Assembly: GCF_000467125.1 (NCBI RefSeq)
Contig: NZ_BATJ01000001.1
Span: 186,001-250,000 of the forward strand
Direction of reading: 5' to 3'
Length of the DNA stretch: 64,000 nt
Origin: Vibrio proteolyticus NBRC 13287
GTDB lineage: Bacteria; Pseudomonadota; Gammaproteobacteria; Enterobacterales; Vibrionaceae
Shown: one piece after another, positions 18,111 to 26,656 of the stretch
How the letters are laid out: every line of letters begins with the position of its first letter
Position numbering within the stretch: position 1 is the stretch's first letter
The notes under the pieces: generated by a model
What the model was told of the DNA's origin: nothing
Database searches by the model: none
Seen by the model: the letters and a program-made list of their open reading frames with translations, nothing else
Program-made: the position numbers and the translations under genes

Positions 18111-19862
18111 TTACAGTGCGGTTTCTTCCGTCAGATATTGCTCCGCCTGCTCTCGCCCCATGTATTTTCCGAGCGTTTTGAGCGGTACGTTTTTCAAATT
18201 GACCACAATCAAACCATCCAGAGCATTATTGAACGTCGGATCGACGTTAAAACACACCAGTTTCCCGTTCATCCCCAGATACTGACGCAACAACACCGGC
18301 AGCCCTTTTCCCTGCTCCATACGTGCCAACACTTTAGACAACAACGACACATTGGCTAACGCAGACAACATACCCGTTTGCCAAAATACCGGTTCCTTAT
18401 CACTCAGGGGCACACTCGGCTGAACCAGACTGGCCTTATCCTGATCATAATGATGAATGGACAACGTTGCCGCCATTAACTGACGCGCCTGATGACTGTA
18501 GTCGTTGCTGATGCTAACCGGGCCAAACAAATGGGTGTATTGCGGATGACGATAAACAAACGTGGCAATTCCTTTCCACAGCAACAGCAAGGAGTTGAGG
18601 TTGCGCTGATATTTCTTTGAAACGACCGAACGACCGACTTCGAGGCTTTGATCGAGCGAATCAATGAACGCCTGGTCATAACGGAACAGGCTACGTGAAT
18701 ACAACGCCTCAATGCCGGCTTGATCAAGCAATTGATCTACCCGTCCCAAACGGTAAGCCCCCACCAGCTCCTGATGGTCTCGGTTCCAGACAAACAGTTG
18801 AAGATAATGTAAATCGTACTCGTCCAGATCGCATGCCAAACCACTGCCTTCACCCACGGAACGGAAACTGACTTCGCGGACCCGACCAATTTCACGCATC
18901 ATGTTGGGAATCTGCTGAGAGTGTGTGCAATACACATCAAACTCCCCTTGACTGAGCAGTAGCGCATCTGGTGGTAACTGCGCCAGATCCGCTTCCAGCA
19001 ATGTTACATCGACTTGGGTCATGACCGGCGTCTCATACGCGCCAGTATAGTCTTTCATTTGCTCAGTCTGTCGTCCCATCAAATAGGTGTTGAGACGAAA
19101 GTAACTGACCAGATCCGCATCGTTTTCAAATCCTTTCACTTCTGAATACGCAATTGGGCTGCCAATAGAGATATTAATGGTTGAGGCTTTTTTATTCAGC
19201 AACTCACGGCCTAGCATGGCAGTACGAAGCAAAGGATGAACGCGGCCAGCGCGGTAGAACCAACGACTGTTGCTACCATCGATAAAAACCGGCACCGTTA
19301 CTGCCTGACTACGACGAACAAATTTCGCCACGGACTGACTCCATTCAATGTCCAATAACCCCGTTTCGCCCTGATGATAAGTCGATACTTCCCCGGCAGG
19401 AAAGACGACCAACACTCCCCCCAGGGCCAGATGCCGGTGTGCTTCACGAATCGCATTCGCATTGGTTCGCGCCGCGTCTTTGCTGACAAAAACATCGATA
19501 CCAATAAACAAATCTTCAATTTCTGGCAGGCGTTTGAGTAACTGATTGGCCAGAACTTTCACATCATTGCGTACCGATCCAATAAGATCCGCCAGAATCA
19601 CTCCTTCGATAGCCCCCAGCGGGTGGTTTGCCACAATCACCACCGGCCCATGCTTCGGGATATCGGACGTGGTGCCCTGCGCTAGTTGGTAATCGATATT
19701 CAGAACGTCGAGCGTGTAACGCATGAATTCAAAACTGGTCTCTGTTTTCGGACGCTGCTGATAATATTTATCCAGCTTAGCCAGCCCCGTCGCCCATTCG
19801 AGCATCGACTCTCCGACACCAAAGGGCGTATAACGTGGCAAACGAAACGGACTGTGTATCAT
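18111..19862 (-). CDS. olsF: Bifunctional ornithine-lipid synthase OlsF
   Basis: A 583-residue two-domain acyltransferase. Residues about 60-260 are PlsC-like: VIVANHPLGAIEG carries the NHP motif, then FPAGEVS and PVFIDGSNS. Residues about 300-560 are a GNAT-like OlsB-type domain (VREVSFRSVGEGSG, DEYDLHYLQLFVWN, LVGAYRLG). This arrangement is that of OlsF, where the C-terminal half makes lyso-ornithine lipid and the N-terminal half adds the second acyl chain. In V. cholerae the homologue VC0489 was once called a haemolysin and makes ornithine lipids under phosphate limitation. It is the last gene of a seven-gene operon starting with a DedA gene at 23816. I could not find a clear Pho box upstream of that operon. 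Confidence 0.85.
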   Translation of the reverse strand: MIHSPFRLPRYTPFGVGESMLEWATGLAKLDKYYQQRPKTETSFEFMRYTLDVLNIDYQLAQGTTSDIPKHGPVVIVANHPLGAIEGVILADLIGSVRNDVKVLANQLLKRLPEIEDLFIGIDVFVSKDAARTNANAIREAHRHLALGGVLVVFPAGEVSTYHQGETGLLDIEWSQSVAKFVRRSQAVTVPVFIDGSNSRWFYRAGRVHPLLRTAMLGRELLNKKASTINISIGSPIAYSEVKGFENDADLVSYFRLNTYLMGRQTEQMKDYTGAYETPVMTQVDVTLLEADLAQLPPDALLLSQGEFDVYCTHSQQIPNMMREIGRVREVSFRSVGEGSGLACDLDEYDLHYLQLFVWNRDHQELVGAYRLGRVDQLLDQAGIEALYSRSLFRYDQAFIDSLDQSLEVGRSVVSKKYQRNLNSLLLLWKGIATFVYRHPQYTHLFGPVSISNDYSHQARQLMAATLSIHHYDQDKASLVQPSVPLSDKEPVFWQTGMLSALANVSLLSKVLARMEQGKGLPVLLRQYLGMNGKLVCFNVDPTFNNALDGLIVVNLKNVPLKTLGKYMGREQAEQYLTEETAL

Positions 19863-19863
19863 C

Positions 19864-20316
19864 TCAGGCCTCCTTGTGAGTCAGTTTATACAAAAACCCT
19901 TTGTCTGAACGCCAGTCTCTGAACGCCAAAAAAGCTGCACATAGCCAAACCAGGCAAGCCATGCCAAATAATAAACCGCCGTCATCGCCCACCACCTTAC
20001 CGGTGTCATCAAACGCAGGCATGATGACACCAAGTGGCGTGAACAGATGAAAGAAAATAGCGCCAGACATGATTCCGACCGCCATCAGAGCGCCCAGCCC
20101 ATGGAAACGGGTGAACAGCAAAATCGAAGCAATCAACTCAGCGATGCCAATCAAGTAGCCACCGTAAGTCCCGAACCAAGCCAAACCAGACCATTCCGCC
20201 AGCGTGCCGAAAATATGATCGGTTTCATAGGAACCGGTAAACTTGAAAAACAGCGATTGAATGAAGACAAACGCAATAAACAGCGCTGGTAGATGCTTAC
20301 TTAGTTGAAAACTCAT
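19864..20316 (-). CDS. DoxX-family membrane protein
   Basis: A 150-residue inner-membrane protein with four predicted helices. KHLPALFIAFVFIQSLFFKFTG and the segment GGYLIGIAELIASILLF fit the DoxX family. The start at 20316 is chosen because the AGGGA ribosome site is then correctly spaced; the ATG at 20322 would touch it. The family has no single known function, with some members linked to quinone- or thiosulfate-related redox. Only one base separates it from olsF, and 9 bases separate it from the YHS gene upstream, so it is translated as part of the olsF operon. Confidence 0.82.
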   Translation of the reverse strand: MSFQLSKHLPALFIAFVFIQSLFFKFTGSYETDHIFGTLAEWSGLAWFGTYGGYLIGIAELIASILLFTRFHGLGALMAVGIMSGAIFFHLFTPLGVIMPAFDDTGKVVGDDGGLLFGMACLVWLCAAFLAFRDWRSDKGFLYKLTHKEA

Positions 20317-20325
20317 GACCATTCC

Positions 20326-20763
20326 CTATTTGATCAATGCTGGCCAGTTTTTATCGGCCTGCTTGATGTGTTGTTGACGTTTTTCATCCCAACGCTGCTT
20401 GATCGCTTTATCGTAATTGAGGTAGAGCTTGTCATCCACAATCGCCCAATACTTCGGGTCTCCAGGGGCAAAATCGTTCTTTGCCGATACCGCCCAGGCG
20501 CAATAGCCACCATATTGAGGTGCGTATTTTTCCGGGTCAGCCTGAAAGCGTTTAAGGTTCTGTTCCGAGGCGAAATACCAGTCTGCACCTTTATACTCCA
20601 CCGAGAATTCTGACTTACCTTTCACGGGTTTATTGTCGGTAAAATAGGCTACGGTGTCATAACCGTCCAATGCTTTGTTACTGAAAAAACCGGTATAAAT
20701 GGGATCTTCAGCCCAAACGCTGCTGCTCACTAGCAGCAGTGCCATCATGATAAACTTCTTCAT
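20326..20763 (-). CDS. Exported YHS-domain protein
   Basis: A 145-residue protein with a signal peptide (MKKFIMMALLLVSSSVWA) and one YHS domain (ALDGYDTVAYFTD, with GGYCAWAVSAKND near residue 97). The YHS domain is a small fold often found near metal or redox proteins. There is a single Cys in the mature part, in GGYCAW. Family members annotated as YHS domain-containing are common in Vibrio and Shewanella and have no proven role. It lies within the olsF operon, 15 bases after the NRDE gene. Confidence 0.83.
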   Translation of the reverse strand: MKKFIMMALLLVSSSVWAEDPIYTGFFSNKALDGYDTVAYFTDNKPVKGKSEFSVEYKGADWYFASEQNLKRFQADPEKYAPQYGGYCAWAVSAKNDFAPGDPKYWAIVDDKLYLNYDKAIKQRWDEKRQQHIKQADKNWPALIK

Positions 20764-20778
20764 AACTGACTTCCTTTG

Positions 20779-21528
20779 TTAAGAGACCAGCGACGCCCGC
20801 CCGACAATGCGATACCGGTATTGCATAAGCGCATGTCGGGTCAAGTGCAGACACGGACATCCGGCAACATAGGCCATTGACGTATCGTCGCTGGTGACTG
20901 CGAGGTGGGTAAAACTGACCGTGTGCGCATCTTTTCGGTGCATACAGGTCGACATGTGTAAATATTCTGGATGATGCTGGGTGTGGAACTTCAGCAGTTG
21001 TTCTTCGCTCATCTCTTTCGATGTCAGATGCTGATAGATGCTTAGCCGGTAATCGCGAACCGCCACCAGATCAACACCAGATGAAAACAGTGGTGAGTCC
21101 GTCGCGTGAATCCGGCTTTGAGTACCGTCCCATTCCAACGCCATCACAGCTCGCAGTTCAGGCGTGAGTTCGGGGTCGAACACCAGCAGAGAAAATGGTG
21201 CAAACTGGCGAAGTTCCAGTTGTTTGAACGCGTGAATAACGCCATGCACGCTGTAATTCGACGCCAGCTGACGCAATAACAGGCCGCGACTGACGAGCTC
21301 GCCATCAGGGACAATGCCTTGGTAATTATTCAACAAACAGAGAGATAAGCCGTATTCGTTGAGACTGATCCAGCTTCCCATTCCCTGGGGGTCAATGGGC
21401 ATCAATACTTCCACCCCATCAATGTTAAGCTGTTGTGGTGGCAACGCCAGTGCGCGCGACTTTTGTTCATCACGATTAAAGAACACCTGATAACCGTTAC
21501 GATCCACTAACCAAGATACAGAACACAT
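20779..21528 (-). CDS. NRDE (TANGO2-like) family protein
   Basis: About 249 residues. The start at 21528 gives MCSVSWLVDR, placing Cys at position 2 as in human TANGO2 (MCIIFF); the upstream ATG at 21534 overlaps the previous stop and lies too close to the GGGGG ribosome site. The name-giving motif is FFNRDEQKSRAL near residue 16. The segment GSWISLNEYGLSLCLLNNY also fits the family. Eukaryotic and some bacterial members have been connected with haem mobilisation; bacterial function is open. It is coupled to the DinB-like gene by an ATGA-type junction within the olsF operon. Confidence 0.8.
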   Translation of the reverse strand: MCSVSWLVDRNGYQVFFNRDEQKSRALALPPQQLNIDGVEVLMPIDPQGMGSWISLNEYGLSLCLLNNYQGIVPDGELVSRGLLLRQLASNYSVHGVIHAFKQLELRQFAPFSLLVFDPELTPELRAVMALEWDGTQSRIHATDSPLFSSGVDLVAVRDYRLSIYQHLTSKEMSEEQLLKFHTQHHPEYLHMSTCMHRKDAHTVSFTHLAVTSDDTSMAYVAGCPCLHLTRHALMQYRYRIVGRASLVS

Positions 21529-21530
21529 CG

Positions 21531-22088
21531 TCATTGCCCCCGATAAAATGACGCCGTAGCCGGCGCGAGACCAAATGTCTCGTAAGCCTTGATGCCCAGC
21601 AAACTAGCCACTACCTTCGCCATGGCAAAATGGTGGCTGGCATGTAGCGCTGCAAACGTCAGTTCACGCTCAAACGTTGACACTGAAGCGATGCTTTCAC
21701 TCGCACTAAGCGACACCTCAGAGATCACGGTGACAGGTGCGTGCAACGCTTTCGGCGAGCAGTGCAAGACCCAATCGATCAGATGTTCGATCTCTTTCAT
21801 CGCGGCCTGACGTGACGTTTCGACGTGGTGCCCTCGTCGGCGCTGATTGTAATCCACCACCCCTTCTTGTGTGTGTTGCAAAGCATGGAAGATATCCAGC
21901 CAGTGGCGGTAGTGCTGACCAATTGAACTGCAAAGGTGGGGCTGAGCCACATGAGTGTAGTCACTGTCCTCCAGGTGATGAAGAAACGCATACCCTTGAT
22001 CCAGTGTTTCAACACAGCCTCGTACCGATGCAGGCTGAAGACTGGTTACGCTGGCGTTTGATGAATTCGTCTCAGAGAGTGCAAGCAT
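21531..22088 (-). CDS. DinB-like four-helix protein
   Basis: A 185-residue all-helical protein. Two His-containing helices, SSIGQHYRHWLDIFHAL near residue 55 and ALHASHHFAMAKVVASLLG near residue 150, have the spacing of DinB/YfiT metal-binding families, where three His residues bind a divalent metal. Members act as thiol-dependent S-transferases or have no known role. AAAGG precedes the ATG. The gene lies between the ATP-grasp gene and the NRDE gene and overlaps the latter's leader, so it is co-translated. Confidence 0.78.
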   Translation of the reverse strand: MLALSETNSSNASVTSLQPASVRGCVETLDQGYAFLHHLEDSDYTHVAQPHLCSSIGQHYRHWLDIFHALQHTQEGVVDYNQRRRGHHVETSRQAAMKEIEHLIDWVLHCSPKALHAPVTVISEVSLSASESIASVSTFERELTFAALHASHHFAMAKVVASLLGIKAYETFGLAPATASFYRGQ

Positions 22089-22104
22089 TGTTGTCGCCTT
22101 TTAG

Positions 22105-23235
22105 TCAGTCGGTTGCCGGATATTGCTGAGTGAGTTGTTTTTCTTCCCGCCAGGCATGAAAGAGCTCTTTTAATGCTGGCGTTTGATGCCCGCGCTGCTT
22201 TTGCTGCGCACCGATATCAAACAGCATCCGGTACTGAGCCAGTAAAGTGGAAAAAATTTCGCGTAGCGGTGTATTGCGGTCCCAGATGTGGGCGGCTTCA
22301 CTGCTGGCGCCATTAATTTCGAGAATCATAAAGCGCTCGCCTCGCATAAACTGATGAATATCCTCAAATTTGATATCAAGACGACCAAAGTGGAAACTGT
22401 CAAAATCATCAAAGATCTTATCCAGTTGACGAGTCAGTTCTTCTGTAATGAATTGATTGCCATTACGAAAGATCGAACCACGGCTGTGGCTGCCGGCAAA
22501 GGCTAACTGGAACTCTTCCCCTTTCTTGGGGACCCAATCAAGTTTGTCCGGATAACGAGGGAAATACAGATGCGTCAGTTGACCCGCTCTCGGGCAGCGC
22601 TCGATTAGGCGCTTCAAGGTGTGTTTACCATCACCGATCACCGAAGGCGCGTATTTCAGCGTCATGGAAAATATCCGTCCGCGCTGTTGCCCGGGATAGC
22701 GGACATAAAACACCCCGGCTTCAGCCTGATATGGCGCTTTTTGTTGGATAAGAAAACGGGCATGATCAGGAAAGCTTTCGATATAGTGTCTGAGTTGCAT
22801 GTCATCTTGTACCAACTTAACCCCAACACCTCGACAGCCCAAATCGGGCTTCGCCACGACAGGGAATGCCAACTGCGCACTTTGCATTGCGTGAAGCGCA
22901 GCTTGCAGCTGGTCATCAATGGACCGCGTATCTTTCGTCAGTGTGACAAACGGAGCGATCCAGCGTTTGGCATGCGAACCGGCCAGATTGAGGATATCGT
23001 GTTTCGACTCCCCAACCATGCCGCTGAGACGAATCGTCGGATTGGCAATCAGCGGCAATGTCCAGTCTAAATAGCGGACGCCCTGCAACAGACTCTGCAT
23101 CACGACCGGTGTGTAGAAAAACCAGCTGGGCAGGAACTCATACGGTGACACCGTACGGCCCGTATCCAACTCCAGTATCGGCATACCCGCGTTTATCCGG
23201 TTCAGTTCAATACATGGAATGTCAGGTATTAACAT
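22105..23235 (-). CDS. ATP-grasp family protein
   Basis: A 376-residue protein. KPDLGCRGVGVKLV near residue 150 looks like the nucleotide-binding loop of ATP-grasp enzymes, and GRLDIKFEDI with MILEINGASSEAAHIWD near residue 310 supplies the metal-binding acidic and Asn residues. The enzyme should couple an acid to an amine or thiol using ATP. The substrate is unknown. The N-terminal 100 residues have no recognised motif, and WFFYTPVVMQSLLQG may touch the membrane. The start overlaps the dedA stop by one base (TGATG). Its place in the olsF operon suggests a role in envelope or lipid headgroup chemistry, which is inference. Confidence 0.75.
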   Translation of the reverse strand: MLIPDIPCIELNRINAGMPILELDTGRTVSPYEFLPSWFFYTPVVMQSLLQGVRYLDWTLPLIANPTIRLSGMVGESKHDILNLAGSHAKRWIAPFVTLTKDTRSIDDQLQAALHAMQSAQLAFPVVAKPDLGCRGVGVKLVQDDMQLRHYIESFPDHARFLIQQKAPYQAEAGVFYVRYPGQQRGRIFSMTLKYAPSVIGDGKHTLKRLIERCPRAGQLTHLYFPRYPDKLDWVPKKGEEFQLAFAGSHSRGSIFRNGNQFITEELTRQLDKIFDDFDSFHFGRLDIKFEDIHQFMRGERFMILEINGASSEAAHIWDRNTPLREIFSTLLAQYRMLFDIGAQQKQRGHQTPALKELFHAWREEKQLTQQYPATD

Positions 23236-23816
23236 CAGGAAATCCCTCTTGTTAGTGTTTTATTCAGGAAACGGTTGACGAACACCAACCCAGAAAACGC
23301 CAGCGGAATCAATAACCATTGATAAGCGCTGGTTTGCTGCCAGACCGAAACACCCAGCCAGTACACCACTGAAAACACCAGCAGTGTCCATACTGCCGTC
23401 GCAAGCAATACCGCGGACAAAAACAGCCCCGCGGGTATGGCAAAGAAGCCGCTGAGCGTATAGCCCACAGTTCGTAAACCCGGAACAAAACGAATCACGA
23501 ACAGGTTGCTAAACGCATGACGACTCAGCCGTCCTTTGAGGTGACGAAAATGGCGATTGGTTACCGCACGATAACGTAGACTCCGGACGCGCCGTGACCA
23601 TTTCCCCAGGTAATACAAGCCAAGATCGCCGCTGGCAATACCGACAAAAATAGCCAGTAGCGCCACCGGATACGACGTCAGTTGTTGAGAGGCCAGTCCG
23701 GCTGCCGTGACGATTGCCAGGTCTTCAAGCAAATACGACAACGCAACAATGCCGACAAATAGCATCAGCGTGGAATGCGTTCCTGTGGTCAAAAATGACT
23801 GCAAATGTTCTGTCAC
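23235..23816 (-). CDS. DedA-family membrane protein
   Basis: A 193-residue inner-membrane protein of the DedA/VTT superfamily. The conserved core is visible: GIASGDLGLYYLGKWSRR and RFVPGLRTVGYTLSGFFAIP. The usual Glu near the start is represented in SYLLEDLAIVTAAGL. DedA proteins are linked to lipid scrambling, including undecaprenyl phosphate recycling. Translation starts with GTG, preceded by AAGGA. It is the first gene of the seven-gene operon ending in olsF. Confidence 0.85.
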   Translation of the reverse strand: MTEHLQSFLTTGTHSTLMLFVGIVALSYLLEDLAIVTAAGLASQQLTSYPVALLAIFVGIASGDLGLYYLGKWSRRVRSLRYRAVTNRHFRHLKGRLSRHAFSNLFVIRFVPGLRTVGYTLSGFFAIPAGLFLSAVLLATAVWTLLVFSVVYWLGVSVWQQTSAYQWLLIPLAFSGLVFVNRFLNKTLTRGIS

Positions 23817-24032
23817 GTGAAGTCCTTATCTGTTGGTATCTCTGGGGTAATCAAACTAAGCACAGGCAAACTGGTTCATTGACCTGCCTTTTACAAGACC
23901 GAGCAATCACAAAGAAAATTGCATAAGTATGAATTTTTTAACGTGTTACTTAATGAAAGGATAAAAATGGCGGGTTAGCGAATAAACTGGCGGTACTCAA
24001 CCTGTACCAGGTAAGTTTTGGGCGGTTGATTA

Positions 24033-24059
24033 CAAAAAAGCCCGCGAGAATCGCGGGCT
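24033..24059 (-). terminator. Terminator of the EamA gene
   Basis: AGCCCGCGA-GAA-TCGCGGGCT at 24039-24059, followed on the minus strand by a run of six T. It lies just after the EamA stop. Confidence 0.85.
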
Positions 24060-24077
24060 GGCAAAAAATCAGAGCGT

Positions 24078-24968
24078 TCAGGAAGCTTGCCCACGCAAGC
24101 GCATTAAGCGTCCGTCAGTGCGATAGAGAATCAGTGACAGGAGAATCAATGAACACCCGACGATTTTGTTCATCGACAAAATTTCACCATACCAGAGGAT
24201 ACTGAGAATCACTGTCCAGACTGGCTCTAAGATCATAATTAACGCGGCGTTGGATGGCTGGCTGTGTTTTTGCCCTAATGTTTGCATCACGTAGCGTAAG
24301 CTGGTCGCCAGCAACGTACTGAGCGCGAACCATCCCCAAATGGACGGAGCAACAGACGTCGGAATTTCCTCAGTCAGTGACGAAACCATCAATGCAAGGC
24401 AACCGGTCACAAACAACTGAATGCAGGTTAGCAGTAACACAGGTAAACGCTGTGAGTATTTACTGTTCACGTTGAAGTGCAGCGCAAGCATAGTGGCACA
24501 ACCGACAAACCAGATTTGACTTGCCGACTGTTGCCAGCCGCCCGCCAACGAGAGCGATGCCAGCCCCGCCACAGCAACGGGCATTGAAAACCAGAATGCG
24601 CGTTTAGGCCGCTCGCGAAAGAGTATCCAGGCCACAATCGGAACGATGAGCATCGACAAACTGACGATAAAGGCCCCTTCACCCAAGGTTTCGCTGATTG
24701 AGATTGCATGAATCCAGCACAACAAAGATCCGCTCAACAAACACCCAACCATGGCCGCTGACGCAATATCTTTCAGTTTGGCACGGCGCAAAGCGGTGAG
24801 ACACAGTGGCAACAGGCACAACGACGCAATAGTAAACCGCAGCCCGATAAAGCCGAAAGGAGGAAGCCCCTGGATAGTTTCTTTCGAAAAAATCCAGCCA
24901 AATGCAGCCAACAAGGTGGTCGCCACCAGAATCAGGGCAGCTTTACGTTCAGAATTCAAGATAGACAC
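24078..24968 (-). CDS. EamA/RhaT-type drug/metabolite transporter
   Basis: A 296-residue protein with ten predicted membrane helices arranged as two EamA repeats. LLAAFGWIFSKETIQGLPPFGFIGLRF opens the first repeat, and the end of the second has NAALIMILEPVWTVILSILWYGE, where the EP of helix 9 is a family hallmark. Substrates of such proteins include amino acids and metabolites and cannot be told from sequence. It is a single-gene unit with its own terminator. Confidence 0.88.
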   Translation of the reverse strand: MSILNSERKAALILVATTLLAAFGWIFSKETIQGLPPFGFIGLRFTIASLCLLPLCLTALRRAKLKDIASAAMVGCLLSGSLLCWIHAISISETLGEGAFIVSLSMLIVPIVAWILFRERPKRAFWFSMPVAVAGLASLSLAGGWQQSASQIWFVGCATMLALHFNVNSKYSQRLPVLLLTCIQLFVTGCLALMVSSLTEEIPTSVAPSIWGWFALSTLLATSLRYVMQTLGQKHSQPSNAALIMILEPVWTVILSILWYGEILSMNKIVGCSLILLSLILYRTDGRLMRLRGQAS

Positions 24969-25280
24969 TCTTCTAGGCGCGCGTTCGCTGTCATCAGCGA
25001 GCCAGCGCAGCGGTGGTTATGGTTGCTCAATCATGCCAGCTAAGTGCTTCACTTGCGATAAAAATTAACCGAAAGTCATGCGGATTACAGCTTCGTTTGC
25101 CAGTCACTTATTACGTCGATTATCGCCAAGCAATCGCCAGAGTGTGAACCAACTCATCCGATCCATAAATCTTTCATGATTTTGCCATTTTTTAAACACG
25201 GAACTGAAACATTGCATCACCAAGATAGCCAGCAAACGAAACAAAAGAACTCTCGTTCGAAACTAAAAAAGGGAACAACA
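24969..25280. other. Divergent region between the EamA gene and ugpB
   Basis: About 312 bases with the promoters of two divergent units. The right part holds a candidate Pho box; the rest shows no ORF or hairpin I can support. Confidence 0.5.
25171..25188 (+). promoter_or_regulatory. Candidate Pho box upstream of ugpB
   Basis: CTTTCAT-GATT-TTGCCAT resembles two PhoB half sites CTGTCAT spaced by four bases, with 6 of 7 and 5 of 7 matches. It is 92-110 bases before ugpB. PhoB control of ugp is well known in E. coli. The match is moderate. Confidence 0.45.
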
Positions 25281-26573
25281 ATGAATAAGCTATGGTTAGC
25301 AGGACTGGCAGCAGCCAGCGTCTCTGGTTCAGCACTGGCAACGACGGAAATCACCTGGTGGCATGCCATGGGCGGCCAGTTGGGAGAAACGGTGAACAAA
25401 ATCGCTTCCGATTTCAATGCTGCGCAAACAGAGTACAAACTGACACCAGTGTACAAAGGCAGCTACACAGAAACGCTGACGGCTGGTATTGCTGCGTTTC
25501 GCGCAGGTGAAGCTCCTAACATTCTTCAGGTATTTGATGCCGGTGCCGCAACCATTATGAGCGCTAAGGATGTCGCCAAACCCGTGCAGGACATCATGGT
25601 AGAGTCTGGCTATTCATTTAACGCGCAGGATTACTTGTCTGGCGTGCGAAACTTCTACGCAGACAACCACGGCAAAATGATCGGCATGCCATTTAACAGT
25701 TCAACGCCGGTGCTCTACTACAACAAAGATCTGCTCAAAGAAGTGGGGGCAGAACCACCGAAGACCTATGAAGAAATGGAAACGGTGATGAAGAAGCTGG
25801 CCGACAAAGGGCATGCTGGGTTTTCGCAATCTCTGACGCCTTGGATCATGTTTGAAAACTTCAAATCCCGCCACAACCTACAGCTGTCGGACAACAACAA
25901 CGGTTACGACGGACTGTCGAGCAAAATCATGTTCAACACCAAAGACATGATGATGCATGTCCAAAAACTAAAAGCATGGTCTGACGAAGGTTACTACAAG
26001 TATTACGGCAGCGACTGGGACGCAAACCAAACACCATTCGAACGTCAGGAAGTCGCGATGTGGATGGGCTCATCCGGTTCATTTGGCGGGCTGAGAAATC
26101 GGGTTAAGTTTGATTTAGGAACGACCTACCTCCCTTACTGGGAATCGATCACCAAAAAACCAACGCATACCTTTATTGGCGGCGCCGCCCTGTTCGCACT
26201 CAACGGCCATGACAGCAATCAGGATAAAGGCGTAGCAGCGTTCTTCGCTTATCTGACCAAACCTGACACTCAGAAGTACTGGCACGAAACCACTGGCTAT
26301 GTTCCGGTGACTGAGGCCGCCTACGAGCTCACTAAAGCATCAGGTTACTATCAAGAGCAGCCAGATGCCGAAGTCGGTGTTAAGCAACTGAGCTTGACCG
26401 ACGGCAAGTGGACAAAAGGCTACCGTTTGGGTTACTACCCACAAATCCGCGAGGTGATGCACCGTGAATTCGACAATATCTTTGCTGGCCGTGAAAGCGT
26501 TGAGCAAGGTTTGAATAAAGTGGAAAACGAGAGCACTAAGTTGCTGAAGCGTTTTGCCCGCACGGTGAACTAA
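25281..26573 (+). CDS. ugpB: sn-Glycerol-3-phosphate-binding periplasmic protein
   Basis: A 430-residue solute-binding protein. The ATG at 25281 (AAAAAGGGA before it) gives the signal peptide MNKLWLAGLAAASVSGSALA. The mature start TTEITWWHAMGGQLGETVN and later VYKGSYTETLTAGIAAFRAG and MPFNSSTPVLYYNKD are close to E. coli UgpB, including residues that contact glycerol phosphate. It delivers glycerol-3-phosphate or glycerophosphodiesters to the UgpAEC transporter. First gene of the ugpBAEC operon, with a stem-loop after it that may keep it in excess of the membrane parts. Confidence 0.93.
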   Translation: MNKLWLAGLAAASVSGSALATTEITWWHAMGGQLGETVNKIASDFNAAQTEYKLTPVYKGSYTETLTAGIAAFRAGEAPNILQVFDAGAATIMSAKDVAKPVQDIMVESGYSFNAQDYLSGVRNFYADNHGKMIGMPFNSSTPVLYYNKDLLKEVGAEPPKTYEEMETVMKKLADKGHAGFSQSLTPWIMFENFKSRHNLQLSDNNNGYDGLSSKIMFNTKDMMMHVQKLKAWSDEGYYKYYGSDWDANQTPFERQEVAMWMGSSGSFGGLRNRVKFDLGTTYLPYWESITKKPTHTFIGGAALFALNGHDSNQDKGVAAFFAYLTKPDTQKYWHETTGYVPVTEAAYELTKASGYYQEQPDAEVGVKQLSLTDGKWTKGYRLGYYPQIREVMHREFDNIFAGRESVEQGLNKVENESTKLLKRFARTVN

Positions 26574-26581
26574 CCACCACT

Positions 26582-26607
26582 GGCCTCTGCTCCCATCAGT
26601 AGAGGCC
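26582..26607 (+). other. Intercistronic stem-loop between ugpB and ugpA
   Basis: GGCCTCT at 26582-26588 pairs with AGAGGCC at 26601-26607, followed by GTTTCTTTG. Such structures behind binding-protein genes commonly protect the upstream message and attenuate the downstream genes. Confidence 0.6.
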
Positions 26608-26656
26608 GTTTCTTTGTCTGTCACAGGCTTGTCTTTGATTTAACCTGGAATGAGTT

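Noticed and set aside
18111..19862. Haemolysin annotation for the olsF product
   Set aside because: Older annotations call the V. cholerae homologue a haemolysin, but the PlsC-like and OlsB-like domains indicate lipid acyltransferase.
23817..24032. Pho box upstream of the dedA-olsF operon
   Set aside because: OlsF in V. cholerae depends on PhoB, so I looked on both strands. CTTTCATTAAGTAACACG gives only one acceptable half site.
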